Positions 1 to 8,331 of a DNA stretch of 64,000 bases are shown one piece after another. Source of the DNA: Hippasteria phrygiana (Eukaryota; Echinodermata; Asteroidea; Valvatida; Goniasteridae); NCBI GenBank assembly GCA_037893225.1, contig JAZGUH010000328.1, positions 434,001 to 498,000 on the forward strand, written 5' to 3'. The notes under the pieces are model-generated. The model had not been told where the DNA came from, ran no database searches, and saw only the letters and a program-made list of their open reading frames with translations. Position 1 is the stretch's first letter; each line of letters begins with the position of its first letter. The position numbers and the translations under genes are program-made.

Positions 1-420
1 AGGAGTAAGGTGGCAATATTTTTTTCACTGGAAATTAAAGATTAAGACTCCTAGAATAATTTTCTTTTCAAATTTATGAGAGTTGAAGGAATTTTTTTTT
101 TTTTATACTCCCCTCCCCACAAACCACCCCTAAAATGGTGGCCCATCTCTGGGCCCAGGTCTAAATGTAGCCCTCCCCCCCGCCTCGATGCCAATAGACC
201 CACGTATTGGTCATTTTTGTGAATGGAATTCCCCGAGTTGGAAGCCACGGGTCACCAATTCTTGATTTCCACAAATATTTCTACAATCAGTCCAATTTAT
301 AGGCCCCAGGGACCTCTTATTCAAAATTACTGGAGGGATCACAAAATATTAATGAGCTCGCGCGCAGTGATTTTCACAGATTTAGTGGCATGCACCCTGC
401 TGATAGAAGTCATAATTATC
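1..420. other. Unrecognised AT/C-rich leader of the unit
   Basis: No gene is supported here. The stretch has a T run of about 12 (91-104), a C-rich segment with a run of 7-8 C (about 174-181) and a TGGGCCCA palindrome (149-156). Both homopolymers vary by a base between units (one T fewer in unit 3, a G interrupting the T run in unit 13, one more C in unit 2). Open frames over 223-495 and on the opposite strand are short, of odd composition and match nothing I know. The same stretch leads every unit. Confidence 0.6.
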
Positions 421-722
421 GTGGCCCTAAAGGGACATGCGCGCATTTCTGCGCAGATTTCTGCGATGTCGTACATTTTTATTGTTTTGCGATAAAATCC
501 GCAATGCGCAGAAAATGTGCGCAGAAAATGTGCGCAGAAAATGTGCGCAGAAAATGTGCGCAGAAAATGTGCGCAGAAAATGTGCGCAGAAAATGTGCGC
601 AGAAAATGTGCGCAGAAAATGTGCGCAGAAAATGTGCGCAGAAAATGTGCGCAGAAAATGTGCGCAGAAAATGTGCGCAGAAAATGTGCGCAGAAAATGT
701 GCGAATGTCCCTTCAGGGCCAC
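421..722. mobile_element. 302-bp hairpin (MITE-like) element with internal minisatellite
   Basis: The ends are inverted repeats: GTGGCCCTAAAGGGACAT at 421-438 pairs with ATGTCCCTTCAGGGCCAC at 705-722. Extended to 25 bp, 22 positions pair. The left inner part holds degenerate reverse-complement versions (ATTTCTGCGCAG) of the 13-bp repeat that fills the right part, so a transcript could fold into one long hairpin. This suggests a non-autonomous DNA element whose sub-terminal repeat expanded. No clear target-site duplication is visible (flanks AATTATC and AATACAT). It occurs at the same place in all 14 units, so it predates the array. Confidence 0.6.
506..700. repeat. 13-bp minisatellite, 15 copies
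   Basis: Perfect tandem repeats of GCGCAGAAAATGT. No frame of the repeat contains a stop, so long meaningless open frames arise on both strands (Cys/Arg/Lys-rich on plus, Phe/Ala/His-rich on minus). It is the main source of unit length variation. Confidence 0.97.
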
Positions 723-789
723 AATACATATACGATAGTGCTGAACCAAATAGGCTAATCTGTTTGTGATTGGGTTTTTATGTTCACAG

Positions 790-906
790 TGGGCCCGTGT
801 CATGAGAGCGTTAATCCGTGTCAGAATGGAGCCACGTGTACGGGGGTAAACTTCGCAGTAGTCTGCCGGTGCAGCGATGGTTTTGTGGGCGAAAACTGTG
901 AAAGAG
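790..906 (+). CDS. EGF-like domain exon, phase 1-1 (unit 1)
   Basis: A 117-nt exon that encodes one complete EGF-like module. Six cysteines are spaced C-x6-C-x5-C-x8-C-x1-C-x8-C, ending in the typical CRCSDGFVGENC. It is preceded by a good acceptor (GTTTTTATGTTCACAG, ending at 789) and followed by a GT donor (GAG/GTACCG at 907, weak at +4 to +6). Both flanking introns interrupt after the first codon base, the symmetric 1-1 arrangement typical of shuffled EGF exons. The segment between cysteines 2 and 3 (CQNGATC) fits the O-fucosylation consensus C-x4-[ST]-C; the DxD/NE calcium-binding signature is absent. The module would be extracellular in a multi-EGF protein. It is either a host exon duplicated with the unit or one captured by the mobile element. 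No start codon or signal peptide belongs to it. Confidence 0.72.
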
Positions 907-1278
907 GTACCGGTTGGCTATTACAGAAATCAAATTGGAGAAAGGCTATAAATGGTTCTGAAACAATCAACTGGTTGGGGCGTGCACTAGTTAACTAGTG
1001 TTGACATTATTGTACTGCGCAGACATTTTTTCAAACTATACTATTAGGCAAGATAAGCCAAAACTCTGAAGAAAAGAGAAATGTCACAAATCGAATTCAT
1101 TTTGACTTGCTTTATGAATTTAATAATTTTCATTTTACCAACTAGTTCATATTTAGAAAATGCCTTTGGTTATTGGCACAACAGGGAAGCAGTAACTTAA
1201 GCATGCACTGAATGAAATGCAATAGCTTTGCAATGGATGTTTATTGTTAGTGCACCATTATTCTTTTGTTGTTCATAG
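907..1278 (+). other. Intron-like spacer between EGF exon and transposase
   Basis: AT-rich, with no gene of its own. It begins with the EGF exon's GT donor and ends with a strong pyrimidine-rich acceptor (CTTTTGTTGTTCATAG, ending at 1278). That acceptor is also phase 1, so EGF-to-transposase splicing would stay in frame (372-nt intron). It contains a perfect 16-bp palindrome at 985-1000. The layout is the same in all units. Confidence 0.55.
985..1000. repeat. 16-bp perfect palindrome CACTAGTTAACTAGTG
   Basis: It equals its own reverse complement over 16 bases and lies about 80 bp after the EGF exon. It is present in every unit, always 79-94 bases past the exon end. It could be a protein-binding or cleavage site for a dimeric enzyme; there is no direct evidence for either. 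Confidence 0.85.
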
Positions 1279-1340
1279 TGACATGGAATAAACAAAAAAC
1301 TCTTCATAACCCTAATTACTCACCAACTGAAAGGTCCACC

Positions 1341-3350
1341 ATGGTTCGCTACAGAAAGGGCATGTTTAAGAGGAAAAAAGCCTATTTTAAAAAAGGCAAT
1401 GGTCTGACATGTCAGTTGATAAGAGAAAAGGCTGATGTTTCATCTTTCTATATCAGACCCACAAATGAACAATTGCAACTGGCCTTTCCCAGAGATGAGC
1501 GAGGTTCTTTCTACAACCCACCAGGTGCCAGAACTAATAAAACTGTGATGGTGCTGCGACCGAAAATTGAGGAAATAACGCCGATAAGCAGACTCCAAAG
1601 GGAAGGAGCCGACAACTTGAACCCAGGCGGCTACAGAATTGTTCATGTCAACACTACAGTTGAGACAAGTGTTCGAGCTACCCTGGACCATCAGCATGCG
1701 AATCCTGACTGTGATGGCTGGCCTCAGCTACAGGCAGAGCAAGAAACACACTGGGGCCTTGCTGTTTCAGAGGTGCTGTCATGCAACAAGTGCTACTTCT
1801 CGACAGGAAGGAAGAAGCTGTACTCAGAGATACCTCAGGTCAGCAGAGGCCGACGCACTGCAACTCCAAACATGGCCTTTTAGGTTGGTCTCCTCAACCG
1901 GGTATTGCAGCCACAGGAGCAAGACGACTTTTGACAGCATTGGGTACAACTGTTCCTTCAATCAGTGGGCTGCAGAAAACAGCAAGCAAATGTGGGGACA
2001 TTATTATCAATGAAAATGTTAGATGTATGGCTGAAAAGAGAAAACTGGTCAAAGGTATTCAAGAATTACAGGGCTATGACAGAGAAAAACCGATTGCTGT
2101 CGAATTAGATAGACAATACAATAACCCCTTGAGAAACTGTCGGGAACAAAACACCATTTGTGCCGGCAACCCAAACTAGGGACGTAGTATGTGAGAATGT
2201 AACCACCCAAAAAATGGTAGTAATGTACCACCACGAGAATAAACTCTGTAAATGTGAAAATCAAATGTCGGGCAAACATAGCTGTAACAAGTGGTACGAG
2301 CACACATATTCTTGTAGTGCTACACGCCCAGCAAATTACAACATGGGGGATGAAAGAGAAGGGGGAATTCAATGTGCCAAGAAACTTCTAGAGTGTGAGG
2401 AACCCTTGTTGGCAGAAAGAGTAACAAGCGATGCGGACGGGTGTATGGCAAAAGGTTTTATGTCTCAGATGAGAATTAAAGCAGGTATCGAGCCAGAACA
2501 CTTTCTTGACCCACCTTACTTAAATCGATCACTCAGTTCAGCAATCAGTCGGGCCAAATTCAGTGGTGACATGATGCCTGGTAGAACTAAAAATGAAAAA
2601 AAAAAGATACAAGACCGGTTAGGTGACGATGTAAGTCACAGGGTACAAGCAGAAGCAGGGGCAATCCTCAAGAAATGTGGGAGAAACTTTGCCCAAATGT
2701 ATGACATGGCTGAACAGGCTGCCTCAACCATTCCCGAATGTTACCAAGGTCGCCACAACCTTTGCAAAAAGCGGTCCTTGGTTTGCAATGGCAATAACAG
2801 ATTTCCCTACCTTCCTGTTCATGTTAGGGGAAAACTGAAAATGCTCGAGTCTGACAAGAAACTGCTTTTACTGAAAATTCAGAAGAGAATTGGTCACGAG
2901 GCAATGCAAAAAACCAGATATGGGACAAGTACACAAAAAGCAGAGTCCATGAACCATGCTTTTTCAAGTTCTAATCCAAAAGGGACACTAACCTTTTCCA
3001 GAAATGCTCTCTCAAGAGACCACAGCGCAGTTCACCTTGTCAACAATGGCCATGCCAACTTAATCATCCTCAAGTGTGAAGCTGCAGGTTGTCCTGTTTT
3101 GCCAGGATCTGCAGCTGCCAAAAGTCTGGCTGAAATGGACAGAAAAGAAAAATATCATTCCCAACGGGCTAGGAGCACACATTATAAAATACGAAGGGCA
3201 AAGTGTAGGGCACAACGATATAACTTGTACAACTGTGCCAAGTCATTGTACAAAAAGAAAGGGCAACTGGAACCCAAGTCAGCAATCCCTCCAGATGTGG
3301 ATTGGCAAAGAATTCAGAGTGAGCACAATTACAGCATACGTTTCAATTAA
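1341..3350 (+). pseudogene. Mutator-like transposase, frameshifted (unit 1)
   Basis: About 670 codons from an ATG in a perfect Kozak context (CCACCATGG). The protein resembles animal 'Mutator-like transposase domain' proteins (I believe PF20700): a basic N-terminus (RYRKGMFKRKK), then GYRIVHVN, a cysteine-bearing segment SEVLSCNKCYFSTGRKK, the block ELDRQYNNP, TPFVPATQ, CENVTTQK, ERVTSDADG, GRTKNEKK, CYQGRHNLCKKRSLVC, STQKAESMNHA, TFSRNALSRDHSAVH and VNNG. Probable catalytic acids are the Asp in ELD (about 2108), the Asp in TSD (2430) and the Glu in QKAE (about 2943). The frame is broken twice. The N-terminal part runs to a TAG at 1881, the middle (about 1871-2143) is readable only in the -1 frame, and the C-terminal part (from about 2145) is back in the first frame. 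Family motifs continue across each break, so these are frameshifts rather than introns. It encoded a nuclear DNA transposase and is now probably inactive. Confidence 0.85.
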
Positions 3351-3449
3351 AAATGAATTATAAAAGCAAAAAGTGTAGCATCAAAAAATGGTGAGTAATT
3401 TCAGTTATCAAACTTAATGGTGAGCCAAAAAGTTCTCCTTAATTACATT

Positions 3450-3901
3450 TTAAAGAAGACAATCCTTGTATGGGCCATGGCCCGAACACAAACGGCATCT
3501 CTTACAACGAGATCTTGCAGTGTTGATGGCGTGTGGCTCAAGTGACAGGTGATCAAAATTCACACACAAGGAGTTGTGGCACAGGTGACTGACATCATAC
3601 CCCCGGGGAAGATCAAGGACTCCAGAATAAACAATGTAAGTCAACCTGTGCACACGCATCCTTGTGCGTGAATTTGATTTTGAGCCAGGCATGACAACAT
3701 TAATAATGCCATATTTCTGCTGGACATATCCTGTCCATACCCTACAATTTGTTCTGCCTCTGTGTACAGTCTTTCTTAAAATCTTGCCTTTAATTAGGGC
3801 CTTCCAGATGGAATCCATTTTGCTATGGTTTAAGAAATCTGCATAACAAACAATACAGACCGCGTGCGTGAGGTCAACTTACCTTTGCTACCATATGGCA
3901 T
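3450..3901 (-). CDS. I-PpoI-like His-Me finger endonuclease (unit 1)
   Basis: The main exon (3450-3838) has an unspliced open frame of 122 residues from an internal ATG at 3818. It matches the zinc-binding I-PpoI-type His-Me homing endonuclease fold (zf-His_Me_endon, PF05551-like). Counted from that ATG: C25 (first zinc ligand), SHLC with catalytic His78, C80, C85 and H90 with the same spacing as I-PpoI C100/C105/H110, metal-binding N99 (I-PpoI N119), then C105, C111, H114 and C120 for the second zinc. A splice model adds 13 residues: ATG at 3901, exon 3883-3901, a 44-nt intron 3839-3882 (donor GTAAGT, acceptor TTATGCAG), phase 1, giving 135 residues in all. It likely makes a site-specific double-strand break as a homodimer. 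It is convergent with the transposase, 99 bp apart. The 44-nt intron is unusually short, so the start is uncertain; the catalytic half is not. Confidence 0.8.
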
Positions 3902-4265
3902 TGGTCAAACGTTTTCTCCAGCAGTCATGATAGCCCTAGCCTGGGCATGCTACAAATAAAAATAAATAAATATACATCTCAGTCTAAATATTGGGTGAAA
4001 CAATTCAGACAAACTACTTACTCGTAAATTTATGAGCCTCAGCGCAACCTATAATTGTAAACATGTTGATAACATGGCGGATAGGCATCTGAAATGTGTA
4101 TGTGAATAAAAAGACAGCGAGAGCAAACAAAGAAAAGAAAGACAGAACCCATTTTGTTCTCTATCATGTGTGTAATCATTACTGTGTTTTCTGTGAGATT
4201 TCATAGTTCAAAACATGAAACATACCTATTTTTAGCGAGTACACTTGGCATATGGGCGCCGCCAT
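3883..4265 (-). other. Predicted 5' exons of the endonuclease transcript
   Basis: On the minus strand, splice signals line up as a transcript. Exon 1 contains an ATG at 4265 (AAACATGGCGGCGCC) and ends at 4226 before GTATGT. Exon 2 is 4022-4088 (acceptor CACATTTCAG, donor GTAAGT). Exon 3 is 3883-3949 (acceptor TATTTTTATTTGTAG, donor GTAAGT). Exon 4 carries the endonuclease. Introns are 137, 72 and 44 nt. Read through all exons, the exon-1 ATG gives only a short upstream frame that stops in exon 2; joined directly to exon 4 it would be in frame with the endonuclease. Three of four predicted junctions have near-consensus donors or acceptors, but no transcript is known. Confidence 0.5.
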
Positions 4266-4268
4266 GTT
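4256..4268 (-). promoter_or_regulatory. YY1-like motif at the exon-1 start codon
   Basis: The minus strand reads AAACATGGCGGCGCC here. AANATGGCGGC is the YY1 consensus, which in many TATA-less animal promoters lies just downstream of the transcription start and overlaps the ATG. This fits a promoter driving the minus-strand endonuclease transcript. It is motif evidence only. Confidence 0.3.
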
Positions 4269-4291
4269 TGCTTCATATAGGTTCCACTCAC

Positions 4292-4309
4292 TGATCTCTA
4301 TAGAGATCA
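4292..4309. repeat. 18-bp perfect palindrome TGATCTCTATAGAGATCA
   Basis: Equals its own reverse complement across 18 bases. It is flanked by GGTTCCACT direct repeats. It recurs in all complete units, 82-99 bases before each junction, and is unchanged even in units 12 and 13, where neighbouring DNA is deleted. Candidate site for a dimeric DNA-binding protein or nuclease. Confidence 0.85.
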
Positions 4310-4371
4310 CTGGTTCCACTCCACTAAATACGGCGCTCATTTTGTAACCAACATAAAAATAGAAAGGAAGA

Positions 4372-4385
4372 GCGCCACCTGGTGA
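4372..4385 (-). promoter_or_regulatory. CTCF-like core motif at unit junction
   Basis: The minus strand reads TCACCAGGTGGCGC. It agrees with the vertebrate/insect CTCF core CCASYAGRKGGCRS at 13 of 14 positions, differing only at the first. It is part of a 21-bp imperfect palindrome (4370-4390, one mispaired position). Identical copies lie at 8802, 13192, 21627, 26096, 30487, 34904, 39307, 43684, 48061, 52282, 56696 and 61049 (start positions). Relevance requires a bilaterian host, since cnidarians lack CTCF. Confidence 0.4.
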
Positions 4386-4897
4386 CGCTCAGGAGTAAGG
4401 TGGCAATATTTTTTTCACTGGAAATTAAAGATTAAGACTCCTAGAATAATTTTCTTTTCAAATTTATGAGAGTTGAAGGAATTTTTTTTTTTTTATACTC
4501 CCCTCCCCACAAACCACCCCTAAAATGGTGGCCCATCTCTGGGCCCAGGTCTAAATGTAGCCCTCCCCCCCCGCCTCGATGCCAAATAGACCCACGTATT
4601 GGTCATTTTTGTGAATGGAATTCCCCGAGTTGGAAGCCACGGGTCACCAATTCTTGATTTCCACAAATATTTCTACAATCAGTCCAATTTATAGGCCCCA
4701 GGGACCTCTTATTCAAAATTACTGGAGGGATCACAAAATATTAATGAGCTCGCGCGCAGTGATTTTCACAGATTTAGTGGCATGCACCCTGCTGATAGAA
4801 GTCATAATTATCGTGGCCCTAAAGGGACATGCGCGCATTTCTGCGCAGATTTCTGCGATGTCGTACATTTTTATTGTTTTGCGATAAAATCCGCAAT

Positions 4898-5131
4898 GCG
4901 CAGAAAATGTGCGCAGAAAATGTGCGCAGAAAATGTGCGCAGAAAATGTGCGCAGAAAATGTGCGCAGAAAATGTGCGCAGAAAATGTGCGCAGAAAATG
5001 TGCGCAGAAAATGTGCGCAGAAAATGTGCGCAGAAAATGTGCGCAGAAAATGTGCGCAGAAAATGTGCGCAGAAAATGTGCGCAGAAAATGTGCGCAGAA
5101 AATGTGCGCAGAAAATGTGCGCAGAAAATGT
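4898..5131. repeat. 13-bp minisatellite, 18 copies (unit 2)
   Basis: Perfect GCGCAGAAAATGT repeats inside the unit's hairpin element (4813-5153). Confidence 0.97.
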
Positions 5132-5220
5132 GCGAATGTCCCTTCAGGGCCACAATACATATACGATAGTGCTGAACCAAATAGGCTAATCTGTTTGTGA
5201 TTGGGTTTTTATGTTCACAG

Positions 5221-5337
5221 TGGGCCCGTGTCATGAGAGCGTTAATCCGTGTCAGAATGGAGCCACGTGTACGGGGGTAAACTTCGCAGTAGTCTGCCGG
5301 TGCAGCGATGGTTTTGTGGGCGAAAACTGTGAAAGAG
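5221..5337 (+). CDS. EGF-like domain exon (unit 2)
   Basis: Identical to the unit 1 exon in sequence, splice sites and phase. Confidence 0.7.
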
Positions 5338-5771
5338 GTACCGGTTGGCTATTACAGAAATCAAATTGGAGAAAGGCTATAAATGGTTCTGAAACAATCA
5401 ACTGGTTGGGGCGTGCACTAGTTAACTAGTGTTGACATTATTGTACTGCGCAGACATTTTTTCAAACTATACTATTAGGCAAGATAAGCCAAAACTCTGA
5501 AGAAAAGAGAAATGTCACAAATCGAATTCATTTTGACTTGCTTTATGAATTTAATAATTTTCATTTTACCAACTAGTTCATATTTAGAAAATGCCTTTGG
5601 TTATTGGCACAACAGGGAAGCAGTAACTTAAGCATGCACTGAATGAAATGCAATAGCTTTGCAATGGATGTTTATTGTTAGTGCACCATTATTCTTTTGT
5701 TGTTCATAGTGACATGGAATAAACAAAAAACTCTTCATAACCCTAATTACTCACCAACTGAAAGGTCCACC

Positions 5772-7780
5772 ATGGTTCGCTACAGAAAGGGCATGTTTAA
5801 GAGGAAAAAAGCCTATTTTAAAAAAGGCAATGGTCTGACATGTCAGTTGATAAGAGAAAAGGCTGATGTTTCATCTTTCTATATCAGACCCACAAATGAA
5901 CAATTGCAACTGGCCTTTCCCAGAGATGAGCGAGGTTCTTTCTACAACCCACCAGGTGCCAGAACTAATAAAACTGTGATGGTGCTGCGACCGAAAATTG
6001 AGGAAATAACGCCGATAAGCAGACTCCAAAGGGAAGGAGCCGACAACTTGAACCCAGGCGGCTACAGAATTGTTCATGTCAACACTACAGTTGAGACAAG
6101 TGTTCGAGCTACCCTGGACCATCAGCATGCGAATCCTGACTGTGATGGCTGGCCTCAGCTACAGGCAGAGCAAGAAACACACTGGGGCCTTGCTGTTTCA
6201 GAGGTGCTGTCATGCAACAAGTGCTACTTCTCGACAGGAAGGAAGAAGCTGTACTCAGAGATACCTCAGGTCAGCAGAGGCCGACGCACTGCAACTCCAA
6301 ACATGGCCTTTTAGGTTGGTCTCCTCAACCGGGTATTGCAGCCACAGGAGCAAGACGACTTTTGACAGCATTGGGTACAACTGTTCCTTCAATCAGTGGG
6401 CTGCAGAAAACAGCAAGCAAATGTGGGGACATTATTATCAATGAAAATGTTAGATGTATGGCTGAAAAGAGAAAACTGGTCAAAGGTATTCAAGAATTAC
6501 AGGGCTATGACAGAGAAAAACCGATTGCTGTCGAATTAGATAGACAATACAATAACCCCTTGAGAAACTGTCGGGAACAAAACACCATTTGTGCCGGCAA
6601 CCCAAACTAGGGACGTAGTATGTGAGAATGTAACACCCAAAAAATGGTAGTAATGTACCACCACGAGAATAAACTCTGTAAATGTGAAAATCAAATGTCG
6701 GGCAAACACAGCTGTAACAAGTGGTACGAGCACACATATTCTTGTAGTGCTACACGCCCAGCAAATTACAACATGGGGGATGAAAGAGAAGGGGGAATTC
6801 AATGTGCCAAGAAACTTCTAGAGTGTAAGGAACCCTTGTTGGCAGAAAGAGTAACAAGCGATGCGGACGGGTGTATGGCAAAAGGTTTTATGTCTCAGAT
6901 GAGAATTAAAGCAGGTATCGAGCCAGAACACTTTCTTGACCCACCTTACTTAAATCGATCACTCAGTTCAGCAATCAGTCGGGCCAAATTCAGTGGTGAC
7001 ATGATGCCTGGTAGAACTAAAAATGAAAAAAAAAAGATACAAGACCGGTTAGGTGACGATGTAAGTCACAGGGTACAAGCAGAAGCAGGGGCAATCCTCA
7101 AGAAATGTGGGAGAAACTTTGCCCAAATGTATGACATGGCTGAACAGGCTGCCTCAACCATTCCCGAATGTTACCAAGGTCGCCACAACCTTTGCAAAAA
7201 GCGGTCCTTGGTTTGCAATGGCAATAACAGATTTCCCTACCTTCCTGTTCATGTTAGGGGAAAACTGAAAATGCTCGAGTCTGACAAGAAACTGCTTTTA
7301 CTGAAAATTCAGAAGAGAATTGGTCACGAGGCAATGCAAAAAACCAGATATGGGACAAGTACACAAAAAGCAGAGTCCATGAACCATGCTTTTTCAAGTT
7401 CTAATCCAAAAGGGACACTAACCTTTTCCAGAAATGCTCTCTCAAGAGACCACAGCGCAGTTCACCTTGTCAACAATGGCCATGCCAACTTAATCATCCT
7501 CAAGTGTGAAGCTGCAGGTTGTCCTGTTTTGCCAGGATCTGCAGCTGCCAAAAGTCTGGCTGAAATGGACAGAAAAGAAAAATATCATTCCCAACGGGCT
7601 AGGAGCACACATTATAAAATACGAAGGGCAAAGTGTAGGGCACAACGATATAACTTGTACAACTGTGCCAAGTCATTGTACAAAAAGAAAGGGCAACTGG
7701 AACCCAAGTCAGCAATCCCTCCAGATGTGGATTGGCAAAGAATTCAGAGTGAGCACAATTACAGCATACGTTTCAATTAA
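5772..7780 (+). pseudogene. Mutator-like transposase, frameshifted (unit 2)
   Basis: Carries the two frameshifts common to the array plus a third: one C is missing at about 6633 (TAACACCC for TAACCACCC), between CENVT and the next conserved block. The C-terminal open frame therefore starts only at 6644 (378 codons). Confidence 0.85.
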
Positions 7781-7879
7781 AAATGAATTATAAAAGCAAA
7801 AAGTGTAGCATCAAAAAATGGTGAGTAATTTCAGTTATCAAACTTAATGGTGAGCCAAAAAGTTCTCCTTAATTACATT

Positions 7880-8331
7880 TTAAAGAAGACAATCCTTGTA
7901 TGGGCCATGGCCCGAACACAAACGGCATCTCTTACAACGAGATCTTGCAGTGTTGATGGCGTGTGGCTCAAGTGACAGGTGATCAAAATTCACACACAAG
8001 GAGTTGTGGCACAGGTGACTGACATCATACCCCCGGGGAAGATCAAGGACTCCAGAATAAACAATGTAAGTCAACCTGTGCACACGCATCCTTGTGCGTG
8101 AATTTGATTTTGAGCCAGGCATGACAACATTAATAATGCCATATTTCTGCTGGACATATCCTGTCCATACCCTACAATTTGTTCTGCCTCTGTGTACAGT
8201 CTTTCTTAAAATCTTGCCTTTAATTAGGGCCTTCCAGATGGAATCCATTTTGCTATGGTTTAAGAAATCTGCATAACAAACAATACAGACCGCGTGCGTG
8301 AGGTCAACTTACCTTTGCTACCATATGGCAT
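7880..8331 (-). CDS. I-PpoI-like His-Me endonuclease (unit 2)
   Basis: Full-length open frame identical to unit 1 (main exon 7880-8268, predicted first exon 8313-8331, 44-nt intron). All catalytic and zinc-ligand residues are present. Confidence 0.8.

Larger units (their letters stand above)
1..4390 (+). repeat. Macrosatellite unit 1 (4,390 bp)
   Basis: First of 14 head-to-tail copies. The boundary is arbitrary, set where the window begins (AGGAGTAAGG); the same string follows GGTGACGCTC at every later junction. The unit holds a hairpin element with minisatellite, an EGF exon, a plus-strand transposase pseudogene, a minus-strand endonuclease gene and a palindrome-rich junction. No terminal inverted repeats of a single parent transposon could be found: only AGGTGGC at 8-14 pairs with GCCACCT at 4374-4380, which is too short to be convincing. 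Private variant: one A missing near 191. Confidence 0.97.
3902..4390. other. Right non-coding part of the unit
   Basis: Beyond the predicted minus-strand exons there is no plus-strand gene. It holds several AATAAA strings on the plus strand (3955-3970 and about 4105), ATGGCGG motifs, two direct GGTTCCACT repeats (4280-4288, 4312-4320) around an 18-bp palindrome, and the CTCF-like junction motif. The same arrangement is in every unit. The part around the exon-1 ATG is deleted at the ends of units 12 and 13. Confidence 0.6.

Noticed and set aside
1..10. Window start lying 5 bp from the same TAA used by the palindromic insertion
   Set aside because: Probably coincidence of where the window was cut; the first bases match ordinary unit junctions, not an insertion edge.
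223..495. 90-codon open frame at the start of each unit
   Set aside because: No recognisable domain, no splice or start context, and overlaps the hairpin element. Its conservation only reflects the near-identity of units.
506..700. CRISPR-like array
   Set aside because: Repeats are contiguous 13-mers without spacers, in a eukaryotic context.
390..803. Long open frames on both strands across the 13-bp repeat (Cys/Lys-rich and Phe/His-rich)
   Set aside because: A 13-bp repeat without stops in any frame opens all frames; product length simply follows copy number. No conserved domain.
1440..1697. Minus-strand frames opposite the transposase (about 85 and 107 codons)
   Set aside because: Shadows of the coding strand with no family resemblance.
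8..4380. The whole unit as one transposon bounded by AGGTGGC/GCCACCT
   Set aside because: Only 7 bp of inverted similarity and no duplicated target; the spacer between adjacent units is 17 bp without internal repetition.
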